From Pararoseomonas sp. SCSIO 73927 (GTDB lineage Bacteria > Pseudomonadota > Alphaproteobacteria > Acetobacterales > Acetobacteraceae), in contig NZ_CP146232.1 of assembly GCF_037040815.1 (NCBI RefSeq), positions 3,566,001-3,630,000 on the forward strand: 64,000 nt of DNA. The letters are read 5' to 3'. The translations under genes and the position numbers were made by a program. Below the pieces are notes generated by a model. It had not been told where the DNA came from. It ran no database searches and saw only the letters and a list, made by a program, of their open reading frames with translations. Positions 55,898-64,000 of this stretch are shown here, piece by piece; within the stretch, counting starts at the first letter, position 1; each line of letters opens with the position of its first letter.

Positions 55898-55915
55898 AAT
55901 ACATTCACTAGTATT
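55898..55915. promoter_or_regulatory. Inverted repeat in an AT-rich divergent region
   Basis: AATAC-N8-GTATT lies in a roughly 130-bp AT-rich stretch (about 55845-55975) between the four-cysteine gene and gabD. The region has much lower GC than its flanks and likely carries the promoters of both genes. The inverted repeat is a candidate operator only. Confidence 0.35.
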
Positions 55916-56063
55916 TGGGAAGCGCGATGCATTCTCAACTTCGCCAGGTATTCGGATTGATAGCTACTCGCAGCCGCAAGCAGCCGCCCCTCCCGGCGCC
56001 GCGGCGGGTGACATCCTCCCCCGGCGGGCTCATCCTGCGCCCGCCCGCCAGAGGAGGCCCGCC

Positions 56064-57536
56064 ATGCTCGACACCGCCGCCAAGCTCGTCCTGAAGGACC
56101 CCAACCTCTTCCGGCAGGCGAACCGCGTCGGCGGCGCCTGGGTCCAGGCCGCCTCCGGCAAGACAGTCGCCGTGAAGAACCCCGCCACGGGTGAGGTGAT
56201 CGGCCACGTCCCCTCCCTCTCGCGGGAGGAAGTCGCGGGCGCCATCCAGGCCGCCTACGACGCGCAGCCCGCCTGGCGCGCCCTGCTGGCGAAGGAGCGC
56301 GCGGCCATCTTGCGCCGCCTCTTCAACCTGATGATGGAGAACGTGGACGACCTGGCCGCCATCATGACGGCCGAGCAGGGCAAGCCCCTCGCGGAATCCA
56401 AGGGCGAGATCGCCTACGCCGCCTCCTTCATCGAGTGGTTCGCGGAGGAGGGGAAGCGCGTCTATGGCGACACCATCCCCACCTTCAAGCAGGGCAGCCG
56501 CATCCTCGTCATGAAGGAGCCGATCGGCGTCTTCGCGGCGATCACCCCCTGGAACTTCCCGGCCGCCATGATCACCCGCAAGGCCGGCCCCGGCTGGGCC
56601 GCGGGCTGCACCGGCGTCATCCGCCCCGCCTCCCAGACGCCCTTCTCCGCCCTCGCCATCGCGGTGCTGGCGGAGCGCGCGGGCATGCCCGCCGGCGTCT
56701 GCAACGTCGTCACCGGCTCGGCCCGCGAGCAGGGCGAGGAGCTCTCCACCAACCCGCTCGTCCGCAAGCTCTCCTTCACCGGCAGCACGGAGGTCGGGCG
56801 CACCCTGCTGGCGCAGTGCGCCGGCACCATCAAGAAGACGAGCATGGAGCTCGGCGGCAACGCCGCCTTCCTCGTCTTCGACGACGCGGACCTGGACGCG
56901 GCGGTGGTCGGCGCCATGGCCTCCAAGTTCCGCAACACCGGCCAGACCTGCGTCTGCGCCAATCGCATCTTCGTGCAGGAGGGCGTGTACGACGCCTTCG
57001 CCGCGAAGCTGAAGGTAGCGGTCGAGAACCTGAAGGTCGGCAACGGCATGGAGCCGGGCGTGACGCAGGGGCCGCTCATCAACGCGGACGCCGTGTCCAA
57101 GGTGGAGGAGCACATTCAGGACGCCACCGCCCATGGCGCGAAGGTGCTGACCGGCGGCCACCGCCACAGCCTCGGCGGCAACTTCTTCGAGCCGACGATC
57201 CTGACCGACGTGCCCGTGACCGCGAAGGTGCTGAAGGAGGAGACCTTCGGCCCCATGGCCCCGCTCATCCGCTTCAGGGACGAGGCGGAGGCCATCCGCC
57301 TGGCCAATGACACGGAGTTCGGCCTGGCCGCCTATTTCTACGCCCGCGATGTTGGCCGCATCTTCCGCGTGGCCGAGGGGCTGGAGAGCGGCATCATCGG
57401 CATCAACGAGGGCATCATCTCCACCGAGGTCGCCCCCTTCGGCGGCGTGAAGGAGAGCGGCCTGGGTCGTGAGGGCAGCAAGTACGGGATCGAGGACTAC
57501 CTGGAGATCAAGTACCTCCTCATCGGCGGCGTCTGA
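56064..57536 (+). CDS. gabD: NAD(P)-dependent succinate-semialdehyde dehydrogenase
   Basis: A 490-residue aldehyde dehydrogenase of the GabD type. The cofactor region is 'ITPWNFPAAMITRKAGPGWAAGCTGVIRPASQTPFSA'. The catalytic Glu lies in 'TSMELGGNAAFLVFDDADLDAAV' and the catalytic Cys in 'FRNTGQTCVCANRIFVQ'. The C-terminus 'FGGVKESGLGREGSKYGIEDYLEIKYL' matches GabD. It oxidises succinate semialdehyde to succinate in GABA and related catabolism. AGAGGAGG precedes the ATG. No GABA transaminase gene is adjacent. Confidence 0.92.
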   Translation: MLDTAAKLVLKDPNLFRQANRVGGAWVQAASGKTVAVKNPATGEVIGHVPSLSREEVAGAIQAAYDAQPAWRALLAKERAAILRRLFNLMMENVDDLAAIMTAEQGKPLAESKGEIAYAASFIEWFAEEGKRVYGDTIPTFKQGSRILVMKEPIGVFAAITPWNFPAAMITRKAGPGWAAGCTGVIRPASQTPFSALAIAVLAERAGMPAGVCNVVTGSAREQGEELSTNPLVRKLSFTGSTEVGRTLLAQCAGTIKKTSMELGGNAAFLVFDDADLDAAVVGAMASKFRNTGQTCVCANRIFVQEGVYDAFAAKLKVAVENLKVGNGMEPGVTQGPLINADAVSKVEEHIQDATAHGAKVLTGGHRHSLGGNFFEPTILTDVPVTAKVLKEETFGPMAPLIRFRDEAEAIRLANDTEFGLAAYFYARDVGRIFRVAEGLESGIIGINEGIISTEVAPFGGVKESGLGREGSKYGIEDYLEIKYLLIGGV

Positions 57537-57546
57537 CCGGAAGGGG

Positions 57547-57570
57547 GGAGGGGGCCGGCCGACCCCCTCC
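57547..57570 (+). terminator. Hairpin after gabD
   Basis: GGAGGGGG and CCCCCTCC form an 8-bp stem with an 8-nt loop ten bases after the gabD stop. It lacks a T-run and is only a possible terminator. Confidence 0.35.
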
Positions 57571-57657
57571 CGCCCCCCCACCCCGCGCGGAAAGCCGGGC
57601 CGCCTTGCGCCACCGGAACCCTTGCGCCACAGCGCCCGGCCCCCGATTTTCACCGGT

Positions 57658-59049
57658 ATGAGCGCCCCCCACCCCCACGAGTTCGACCTCTTCGTCATCG
57701 GCGGCGGCAGCGCCGGCGTGCGGCTGGCCCGCATCGCCGCCGGCCACGGCGCGAAGGTCGGCATCGCCGAGGGCCGCTTCTGGGGCGGCACCTGTGTGAA
57801 CGTGGGCTGCGTGCCCAAGAAGCTGATGGTCCAGGCCGCCGAGTACGGCGAGTGGGCGAAGGACGCCGCCGCCTTCGGCTGGAGCCTCGGCGAGGCCAGC
57901 CACGACTGGCCTACCCTCGTCCGCGCCCGGGACATGGAGGTGGCGCGCCTGTCGGGCATCTACTCCCGCCTGCTCGGCGGCGTCGGCGTGCAAACCTTCG
58001 AGTGCCACGCCAGCTTCACCGGCCCGCACGAGGTCAAGGTCGGGGACCGCACCGTCACCGCCAACCGTATCGTCATCGCCGTCGGCGGCCACCCCATCCG
58101 CCCGGAGATCCCGGGCGCCGAGCACGCCCTGATCTCCGACGACCTTTTCACCCTGCAGGAGCGCCCGCGGCGCGTGCTGATGATCGGCGGCGGCTATATC
58201 GGCCTCGAGTTCGCCAACATGCTGCACAACCTCGGCTCCGAGGTGACGCTCGCCTACCGCCAGCAGCTCCCCCTCCGCGGCTTCGACCACGAGCTGCGCG
58301 AGATGGCCGCGGCATCCCTGGCCGCCAGCGGCCTGACGATCCTGCCCGGCGAGACCCCCGCCGAGATTACCCTGAATGGCGAGACCCGGGTCGTCCGCAT
58401 GGCCAGCGGCAAGGTCGTGGAGGCCGACGCCGTCTTCTTCGCCACCGGCCGCGCCCCCTCCACCAGGGGCCTGGGCCTCGACGCCGCCGGGGTGAACTGC
58501 GCCGAGGGCCGCGCCATCGCCGTGGACGACGACCACGCGACCAACGTGCCGCACATCTACGCCATCGGTGACGTGACGGACCGCGTGAACCTCACCCCCA
58601 TGGCCACCGCCGTCGGCCACGCCCTGGCCGATACCCTCTTTGGTGCCCGCCCGCGCCGCGCCAGCTACGAGAACGTGCCTAAGGCCGTCTTCATCTCCCC
58701 GCCCATGGCCAGCGTCGGCCTGACGGAGGAGGAGGCCGCCCTGCGCGGCCCGGTGGAAATTTACACCACCCGCTTCACCCCCATGCGCCACACGGTCACC
58801 CGCCGCACGGACCGCAAGACCCTGATGAAGCTGGTGGTGGAGGCCGGGACCGGTTGCCTGCTGGGCGCCCACATGCTGGGGGAGGAGGCGCCGGAGATCA
58901 TGCAGGGCATCGCCGTGGCCGTGGTGAACCGGCTGACCAAGGCGCAGCTGGACGCCACCATCGGCATCCACCCGACGGCCGCGGAGGAGTTCGTGACGAT
59001 GCGGGTGGCGACCCGGCGGGTGGGGGAGGGGGCGGCGAAGGCCGCCTGA
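57658..59049 (+). CDS. gor: Glutathione-disulfide reductase
   Basis: A 463-residue flavoprotein disulfide reductase. The FAD motif is 'DLFVIGGGSAGVRLARIAA', the redox pair 'GGTCVNVGCVPKKLMVQ', the NADP-binding motif 'VLMIGGGYIGLEFANML' and the C-terminal catalytic His/Glu 'IGIHPTAAEEFVTMR'. It reduces oxidised glutathione with NADPH in the cytoplasm. The ATG gives the family N-terminus. It is separated from gabD by about 120 bp. Confidence 0.93.
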   Translation: MSAPHPHEFDLFVIGGGSAGVRLARIAAGHGAKVGIAEGRFWGGTCVNVGCVPKKLMVQAAEYGEWAKDAAAFGWSLGEASHDWPTLVRARDMEVARLSGIYSRLLGGVGVQTFECHASFTGPHEVKVGDRTVTANRIVIAVGGHPIRPEIPGAEHALISDDLFTLQERPRRVLMIGGGYIGLEFANMLHNLGSEVTLAYRQQLPLRGFDHELREMAAASLAASGLTILPGETPAEITLNGETRVVRMASGKVVEADAVFFATGRAPSTRGLGLDAAGVNCAEGRAIAVDDDHATNVPHIYAIGDVTDRVNLTPMATAVGHALADTLFGARPRRASYENVPKAVFISPPMASVGLTEEEAALRGPVEIYTTRFTPMRHTVTRRTDRKTLMKLVVEAGTGCLLGAHMLGEEAPEIMQGIAVAVVNRLTKAQLDATIGIHPTAAEEFVTMRVATRRVGEGAAKAA

Positions 59050-59053
59050 CCCT

Positions 59054-59527
59054 TCACCCCACGAAGGCGATCCACCGCCCGGCCAGCACCGCACCGGTCC
59101 AGAGCAGCAGGGACAGGACGGCGGCGGCCCTCACCGGGGCGCCGACCGGCCCGCCAGCCAGCGCCCGCCGCCACCCGGCGCCGAGCCGCAGGGCCAGGAC
59201 GTTCAGCAGCCCCAGCGCCACGAGGCAGAGCTTCAGCAGGAAGGCGGGGTTCGCCGCGTACTCCGCAGGGCGCACGCTGAAGAGCAGAAATCCCGTTCCC
59301 AGGGCCAGCGCCACCCCCGAAGCCGCCACCCGCACCAGGGGCGGCCCGAACAGGGCCAGCGGCACCGCCCGGAACGCCCCGAGCACCCGAAGGTCGAGCG
59401 CCGCGATCGCCCCGAGAAGAAGTCCGACCCCCAGGATATGCGCGGCGTTCACCAGCGGGTAGAGCACCTCGGACCGCCGCATCGCCGCCGCGACGGACCA
59501 CTCGGACAGCGCCGCGAGAGGTTCCAA
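59054..59527 (-). CDS. Small integral membrane protein (DUF2214/DUF6644-like)
   Basis: A 157-residue protein with four hydrophobic segments: 'LYPLVNAAHILGVGLLLGAIAALDLRVLGAF', 'LVRVAASGVALALGTGFLLFSV', 'AFLLKLCLVALGLLNVLAL' and 'AAAVLSLLLWTGAVLAGRW'. The first carries the 'HilG..lllGai...DLR.LG' pattern of the DUF2214-type proteins. Function is unknown. It follows the DUF6152-like gene by six bases, a pairing suggesting joint function. Confidence 0.7.
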   Translation of the reverse strand: MEPLAALSEWSVAAAMRRSEVLYPLVNAAHILGVGLLLGAIAALDLRVLGAFRAVPLALFGPPLVRVAASGVALALGTGFLLFSVRPAEYAANPAFLLKLCLVALGLLNVLALRLGAGWRRALAGGPVGAPVRAAAVLSLLLWTGAVLAGRWIAFVG

Positions 59528-59533
59528 CCGCGG

Positions 59534-59908
59534 TCAGCCGCGGCCGATGCGCTCGGGGTAGATGTCGAAGCTCCGCTCGCCCACGGTCACCCGAACCGCC
59601 TTCATCCGCAACTCGCTGCGGTTCATGGAACGGTTGCCCAGCGCCACGATCCGGTCCCCGGGCTTGGCCACACCCTCCACGAAGCCGGCGCGGCTCGTCT
59701 GGCCCGGGTTGCCCAACTCCACCGTCCAGACCGCCCGGTCCGCCGCCTCCACCCGCAGCGTCGGATGGGGCGGGGCGATCGTGACCTCCCGGATCGTCCC
59801 GGTCAGTTCCGTCTGCTCGCCCTCTGCCCAGCCCCATCCATGATGGGCCCGTGCGCCGGACGCGATAAGGGCCAGGGCGGTTCCGCTCAGCAGGGATCGC
59901 CGGTTCAT
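59534..59908 (-). CDS. Exported DUF6152-like protein
   Basis: A 124-residue protein with a Tat-like signal ('MNRRSLLSGTALALIASGARAHHGWGW') and a small beta-barrel-like (OB-type) body ('TELTGTIREVTIAPPHPTLRVEA', 'KPGDRIVALGNRSMNRSELRMKAVRVTVGERSFDIYP'). The mature N-terminus H-H-G-W is a constant of this family and could bind copper or another metal. Function is unknown. GGAGGCGAGG precedes the ATG. It is cotranscribed with the membrane protein gene downstream. Confidence 0.78.
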   Translation of the reverse strand: MNRRSLLSGTALALIASGARAHHGWGWAEGEQTELTGTIREVTIAPPHPTLRVEAADRAVWTVELGNPGQTSRAGFVEGVAKPGDRIVALGNRSMNRSELRMKAVRVTVGERSFDIYPERIGRG

Positions 59909-60091
59909 GATCGACCTCGCCTCCATGAGGAGGAGAGGATGTGGGGTGAGGTATGCGGCCTGGGGAGGGGGCCTGGGGAGGGGCAGCCATGACGGACCGG
60001 TACCTCGCGAAATGCTTGCCCCCCTGCTTCCCCCCGCTATGGTGCCCGACCGCCCCGCGAGGCGGCCCCGCCACACCGGACTGATCACCTC

Positions 60092-61471
60092 ATGGCCCAC
60101 CCCTGGCACCCCGCCTCCTGGCGCGACATGCCCATCCGCCAGGTCCCGTCCTACCCCGACGCCGCGGCCCTGAACGCCATGGAGGCGAAGCTCACCCGCT
60201 TCCCGCCCCTGGTCTTCGCCGGCGAGGCCGACCGCCTGACCGCCCTCCTCGCCCAGGCGGGCGAGGGCAAGGCCTTCGTCCTCCAGGGCGGCGACTGCGC
60301 CGAGAGCTTCGCGGACTTCCACGCCAACACCATCCGCGACACCTTCCGCGTGCTGCTCCAGATGGCCGTGGTCCTCACCTTCGGCGGCGGCCTGCCCGTG
60401 GTGAAGCTCGGCCGCATGGCCGGCCAGTTCGCCAAGCCCCGCAGCAGCGACACCGAGACGGTGGGCGATCATACCCTGCCCTCCTACCGCGGCGACATCA
60501 TCAACGCCTCCGGCTTCACCGCCGCGGACCGTACCCCGGACCCGTCCCGGATGGAGTTCGCCTACCTCCAGTCCGCCGCCACGCTGAACCTGCTCCGCGC
60601 CTTCGCCACCGGCGGCTTCGCGGACCTGCACCAGGTCCACGGCTGGAACCTCGGCTTCGTCGCCCGCTCCCCGCTCGCCGATCGCTACGCCGACATCGCC
60701 GGGCGCATCGACGAGACCCTGCGCTTCATGGCCGCCTGCGGCATGAACAGCATCACCGCCCCGCAGATCCGGGAGACGGAGTTCTACACCTCCCACGAAT
60801 CCCTCCTCCTCCCCTTCGAGGAGGCGATGACGCGGGAGCCCTCCACCCACCAGGGCCGCCACTACGCCTGCTCCGCCCACTTCCTCTGGATCGGCGACCG
60901 CACCCGCCAGCCGGAGGGCGCGCATGTCGAGTTCCTGCGCGGCGTGGCGAACCCCATCGGCCTGAAGGTCGGCCCGACGACGAGCGTGGAGGACCTCCTC
61001 CGCCTCACCGAGATCCTGAACCCCAACAACACGCCCGGCCGCCTGACCCTCATCACCCGCATGGGCGCGGCAAAGCTGGAAGCCCACCTGCCGCCGCTGC
61101 TGCGCGCCATCAAGAAGGAGGGCCGGGTGGTCACCTGGCTGTCCGATCCCATGCACGGGAACACGCACAGCGCGGGGGGGTACAAGACCCGCTCCTTCGA
61201 CGCCATCCTGCAGGAGGTGCGCGGCTTCTTCGACGCGCACGAGGCCGAGGGCACCATCGCCGGCGGCGTGCACGTGGAGATGACGGGCCGGGACGTCACC
61301 GAATGCCTCGGCGGCGCCCACCGTCTGACGGAGGCGAACCTGAGCGAGAACTACGCCACCTTCTGCGACCCCCGGCTGAACGCCGAGCAGTCGCTGGAGC
61401 TCGCCTTCCTCGTGGCGGAGGAGCTGAAGTCACGCCGCGCCGCGACTATCAGCCTTCGCGCGGCCCAGTAG
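60092..61471 (+). CDS. 3-deoxy-7-phosphoheptulonate synthase, type II
   Basis: A 459-residue DAHP synthase of the plant/Mycobacterium-like class II. It begins '[19 protein letters not shown]'; active-site marks are '[15 protein letters not shown]', '[16 protein letters not shown]', '[29 protein letters not shown]', '[26 protein letters not shown]' and '[11 protein letters not shown]'. It joins phosphoenolpyruvate and erythrose-4-phosphate in the first step of the shikimate pathway. The next gene starts 15 bp downstream. Confidence 0.95.
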   Translation: MAHPWHPASWRDMPIRQVPSYPDAAALNAMEAKLTRFPPLVFAGEADRLTALLAQAGEGKAFVLQGGDCAESFADFHANTIRDTFRVLLQMAVVLTFGGGLPVVKLGRMAGQFAKPRSSDTETVGDHTLPSYRGDIINASGFTAADRTPDPSRMEFAYLQSAATLNLLRAFATGGFADLHQVHGWNLGFVARSPLADRYADIAGRIDETLRFMAACGMNSITAPQIRETEFYTSHESLLLPFEEAMTREPSTHQGRHYACSAHFLWIGDRTRQPEGAHVEFLRGVANPIGLKVGPTTSVEDLLRLTEILNPNNTPGRLTLITRMGAAKLEAHLPPLLRAIKKEGRVVTWLSDPMHGNTHSAGGYKTRSFDAILQEVRGFFDAHEAEGTIAGGVHVEMTGRDVTECLGGAHRLTEANLSENYATFCDPRLNAEQSLELAFLVAEELKSRRAATISLRAAQ

Positions 61472-61486
61472 CCAGGGGCCGCCATC

Positions 61487-62641
61487 ATGGACGTGACACC
61501 GCAGAGCCCGCCCGAGAGCCCGCTCGAATCCGACATCGCCGCCCGCACCGACGTGTACTTCAAGCGCACCCGCGCCGTGGTGCAGCGCTTCGGCGACGTG
61601 CGCGTCACCTACGCCATCTTCCTGCGCCGCCCCGTCGTCTCCGCGCCGAAGCTGATGCTGGACTGGCTGCATACCGTCGCCGCGGAGCGCGGCGTCGGGC
61701 TGGACGTCCAGCTCATGCACAAGGAGGGCACCTGGGTCGGCGCGGGCGATCCCATTCTCTACGTCACCGGCTCCTTCGCGGGCCTGGCGGACCTGGAAAC
61801 GCTTCTCCTCCAGAAGCTCGGCGCCGCCTGCGTCGCCGCCCACAACGCCTACCAGATGTGCCTGGAACTGCCGCGCGTCGAGTTCCTCGCCATGGAGGCC
61901 CGCCACTGCGCCGGCGCCGAGATGCAGGAGATCATGGCCTACGCCGCCAGCGTCGGCAGCGAGGCCGCGAAGGCGGAGGGCGCGCGCGGCTTCGTCGGCA
62001 ACGCCAACGACGCGACGGCGCATTACTACGGCGCGCTGCGCGGCCTCGGCACCATGCCGCACGCCCTCATCGGCTACGCCGGCTCCACGCTCCGCGCCGC
62101 GGAGATGTTCCACGAGACCTTCCCGGATTCCAACCTCACCGTCCTCACAGACTATTTCGGCCGCGAGGTGACGGACGGGCTGGAGGTGTGCCGCCGCTTC
62201 CCCGAGATCGCCGCGGCGGGCCGCCTCGCCGTCCGCCTGGACACCCATGGCGGCCGCTTCCTCGAAGGCCTGGACCCCCAGACCTCCTACGCGGTGATCG
62301 AGCGCCACGCCCCCGGCACCATCCGCCGCTACCGCAGCGAGAGCGAGCTGCGCCACCTCGTCGGCACCGGCGTCTCGGCCGCCGCGATCTGGCGCATGCG
62401 CGACGCGCTGGACGAGGCCGGGTACCCGCGCGTGCGGATCGTCGCCTCCTCCGGCTTCGGCGTCGCCAAGTGCCGCGTGATGGCGGAGGCGAAGGCCCCG
62501 ATCGACACGATCGGCACCGGCAGCTTCATCCCCGATAGCTGGGGCGAGACCTACGCCACCGCCGACATCGTGGCCTATGACGGCGAGCCGCGCGTGAAGG
62601 TCGGGCGCGAGTTCCTGCTGCGCGCCACCCCGACGGCGTAG
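61487..62641 (+). CDS. Nicotinate phosphoribosyltransferase
   Basis: A 384-residue enzyme of the NAD salvage pathway, forming nicotinate mononucleotide from nicotinate and PRPP. The recognisable blocks are 'DIAARTDVYFKRTRAVVQRFGDVRVTYAIFLR', 'GLADLETLLLQKLGAACVAAHNAYQM', 'FLAMEARHC', 'VRLDTHGGRFLEG' and 'IVASSGFG ... IDTIGTGSFIPD'. The compact form resembles the Thermoplasma-type NAPRTase more than E. coli PncB. It is probably cotranscribed with the DAHP synthase gene. Confidence 0.88.
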   Translation: MDVTPQSPPESPLESDIAARTDVYFKRTRAVVQRFGDVRVTYAIFLRRPVVSAPKLMLDWLHTVAAERGVGLDVQLMHKEGTWVGAGDPILYVTGSFAGLADLETLLLQKLGAACVAAHNAYQMCLELPRVEFLAMEARHCAGAEMQEIMAYAASVGSEAAKAEGARGFVGNANDATAHYYGALRGLGTMPHALIGYAGSTLRAAEMFHETFPDSNLTVLTDYFGREVTDGLEVCRRFPEIAAAGRLAVRLDTHGGRFLEGLDPQTSYAVIERHAPGTIRRYRSESELRHLVGTGVSAAAIWRMRDALDEAGYPRVRIVASSGFGVAKCRVMAEAKAPIDTIGTGSFIPDSWGETYATADIVAYDGEPRVKVGREFLLRATPTA

Positions 62642-62648
62642 GGCGGCG

Positions 62649-63101
62649 CTACAGCGCCACCCGCCGCACCCCGGCATCCCGCACGCGCCGCACCTCGCCG
62701 CCATCCACCGGCTCCAGCACGAGGATGGCGATGCCCTGCTGCATTCCCTCCGCCTTCACGCGGTACACACCATCCATCACGAAGGCGCCGTCTCGCAGCG
62801 TGTAGCCCCCGGTCAGGCTCACCTGCATCCTCTCCGGCCGGTCCATGTTCACCAGCAGCAGCGGCGCTTGGAGCGAGACGGAGAAGGCGCGCCCTTCGAC
62901 GGGCGACGCCGTCACCTTCAGCGAGACGAGCTTCCCCTCATTGTCGCTGACGAAGCGCCCGAAACCCGCGGCGCTGCCCGCCGTGAGCGCGCCCTGCAGC
63001 TCCTGCACCCCCGCCGAGGAGGTCGCCGGCTGCGCCATTCCGGCCGCCGGCAGAAGCGCCAGCCCAACCATCACGCCACGCCGCGTCACCGCACGCCTCA
63101 T
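62649..63101 (-). CDS. Exported hypothetical protein
   Basis: A 150-residue protein with a Tat-like signal ('RRAVTRRGVMVGLALLPAAGMAQ'). The mature domain is beta-rich ('FGRFVSDNEGKLVSLKVTASPVEGRAFSVSLQAPLLLVNMDRPERMQVSLTGGYTLRDGAFVMDGVYRVK'). There is no Cys in the mature part and no known motif. GGAGG precedes the ATG. It converges on the phosphoribosyltransferase gene with seven bases between stops. Confidence 0.6.
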   Translation of the reverse strand: MRRAVTRRGVMVGLALLPAAGMAQPATSSAGVQELQGALTAGSAAGFGRFVSDNEGKLVSLKVTASPVEGRAFSVSLQAPLLLVNMDRPERMQVSLTGGYTLRDGAFVMDGVYRVKAEGMQQGIAILVLEPVDGGEVRRVRDAGVRRVAL

Positions 63102-63364
63102 CCGGCCAACCTCCGCACTGTTTCCGCCATGCGCGCCCGCCAATGTGGCGCCGTCGTGGCACCTCAAGAGGAGGTGACCTCGCGCCGCACCGAACCGCCC
63201 CGCTGGCTCCTGTCCGAAAGATGCCGGTCCCGCCCGGCGGCCGCACCGGGGCCCGGCGGTCTCACCCGATTCCGCGCCGGGCGGCCGAATGGATCGCGCC
63301 CCCGCGCGTTAGTCCCGCGCCACCCCACGCCGGGCGCGGCGCGTGACCACAGGGAAGACCAAAC

Positions 63365-64000
63365 ATGGACGAGACGAAGATGTCGCGGCGCGGCATGGTG
63401 GGGGCCGCCGCCGGGGCCGGGATGATGGTCTCGGCGGCCGCCCCCGCCGCTGCCCAACCCCAATCCCAATCGCAGCCCCAGGCCCAGGCCGCCGGGACGG
63501 CGGCCCCGCTACCCGACCCTCGCAGCCGCTACCCCCGCCCGCCCTTCCAGGAGCAGACCCAACCCTTCCCCGGCCTCGCCGGCCGCATGAACCCGCGCCC
63601 CGACCATGGGGAGGAGAGCTACAAGGGCTCCGGCCGCCTCGCCGGCCGCAAGGCCCTCATCACCGGCGGCGACTCCGGGATGGGCCGCGCCGCCGCCATC
63701 GCCTACGCGCGGGAAGGGGCGGACGTCGCCATCAGCTACCTGCCGGACGAGGAGCCCGACGCGCGGGAGGTGATCGACCTCATCCAGAAGGCCGGCCGCA
63801 CCGCCCTGGCCCTCCCCGGGGACATCCGGGACGAGGCGCATTGCCGGAGGATGGTCGCCACCACGGTGGAACGCCTGGGCGGCCTCGACATCCTCGTCAA
63901 CAACGCCGCCCGCCAGCAGCAGCGCCAGGCCCTCGGCGACATCACGTCGGAGGATTTTGACGCGACGATGCGCACGAACCTGTACGCCATGTTCTGGATC
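63365..64000 (+). CDS. Tat-exported SDR family oxidoreductase, 3' end outside window
   Basis: 212 codons are visible, and the frame is open to the window end. The N-terminus is 'MSRRGMVGAAAGAGMMVSAAAPAAAQ', a twin-arginine signal, then a Gln/Pro-rich stretch. A classical SDR domain follows: 'GRKALITGGDSGMGRAAAIAYAREGADVAISYLPDEE' and 'LDILVNNAARQQQRQALGDI'. This resembles the GDSG-type long SDRs (YghA/glucose-ribitol dehydrogenase group). The catalytic YxxxK lies beyond the window. Export of an NAD(P) enzyme is unusual but is seen in some relatives. Confidence 0.85.
   Translation, partial: MDETKMSRRGMVGAAAGAGMMVSAAAPAAAQPQSQSQPQAQAAGTAAPLPDPRSRYPRPPFQEQTQPFPGLAGRMNPRPDHGEESYKGSGRLAGRKALITGGDSGMGRAAAIAYAREGADVAISYLPDEEPDAREVIDLIQKAGRTALALPGDIRDEAHCRRMVATTVERLGGLDILVNNAARQQQRQALGDITSEDFDATMRTNLYAMFWI

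Overview
The window is a very GC-rich chromosomal segment, dense with genes and with strong codon bias. No transposase, integrase, phage gene or CRISPR array is visible. An alphaproteobacterium is indicated by a circularly permuted two-piece tmRNA gene, an alpha-type SspB, a full-length CtrA-like box, a fused indolepyruvate ferredoxin oxidoreductase and several Bug-type (tripartite tricarboxylate transporter) receptors. The mixture looks most like the Acetobacteraceae (Roseomonas and relatives). The family assignment is inference; the class is well supported.

Layout. 1-2026: end of an AsmA-family gene. 2094-7811: a leftward run with a 2-oxoglutarate/Fe(II) oxygenase, a ribbon-helix-helix protein with a LysE exporter, class II fumarase, a D-serine dehydratase-like enzyme, a VOC protein and a RidA-like protein. 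7970-11272: exported beta-carbonic anhydrase, class I Fe-S fumarase and SspB. 11392-11765: the permuted ssrA with its terminator and promoter, directly upstream of sspB. 11977-14995: a LuxR-type regulator converging on, and overlapping, an exported hydrolase-like gene, then small exported proteins. 15099-18195: thyX, an SDR and ribokinase. 18198-24600: a second LuxR-type regulator, Mrp/ApbC, then hflK-hflC-degP (membrane protein quality control). 24880-27323: serA-like, SCO and a small protein. 27365-30920: a CtrA-like box and a large Calx-beta/DUF4214 protein. 30927-34919: an Lrp/AsnC regulator divergent from fused iorAB. 34931-43924: acyl-CoA dehydrogenase, Bug receptor, chromate transporter, M20 peptidase, NCS2 permease with an extra C-terminal domain, and an EF-hand protein. 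44034-50618: tRNA-Val(CAC), DUF3108 protein, gph, glmU-glmS, an MpaB-type protein and a methyltransferase. 50619-55456: a catabolic cluster (two tandem Bug receptors, cyclase, fumarylacetoacetase) divergent from a GntR regulator. 55570-64000: a four-cysteine protein, gabD, glutathione reductase, small exported and membrane proteins, type II DAHP synthase, nicotinate phosphoribosyltransferase and a Tat-type SDR cut by the window end.

Most of the content is housekeeping and catabolic metabolism. The most notable items are: (i) ssrA placed directly upstream of sspB, so the degradation tag and the adaptor that reads it are linked; (ii) a 12-bp tandem repeat giving tetrapeptide repeats on both strands in the overlapping ends of two convergent genes; (iii) a 16-bp palindrome present twice beside genes for small exported proteins; (iv) a duplicated DUF4214 surface-type protein behind a CtrA-like box; (v) an NCS2 permease with an unexplained cytoplasmic domain. 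I found no clear multi-gene defence or mobile system.
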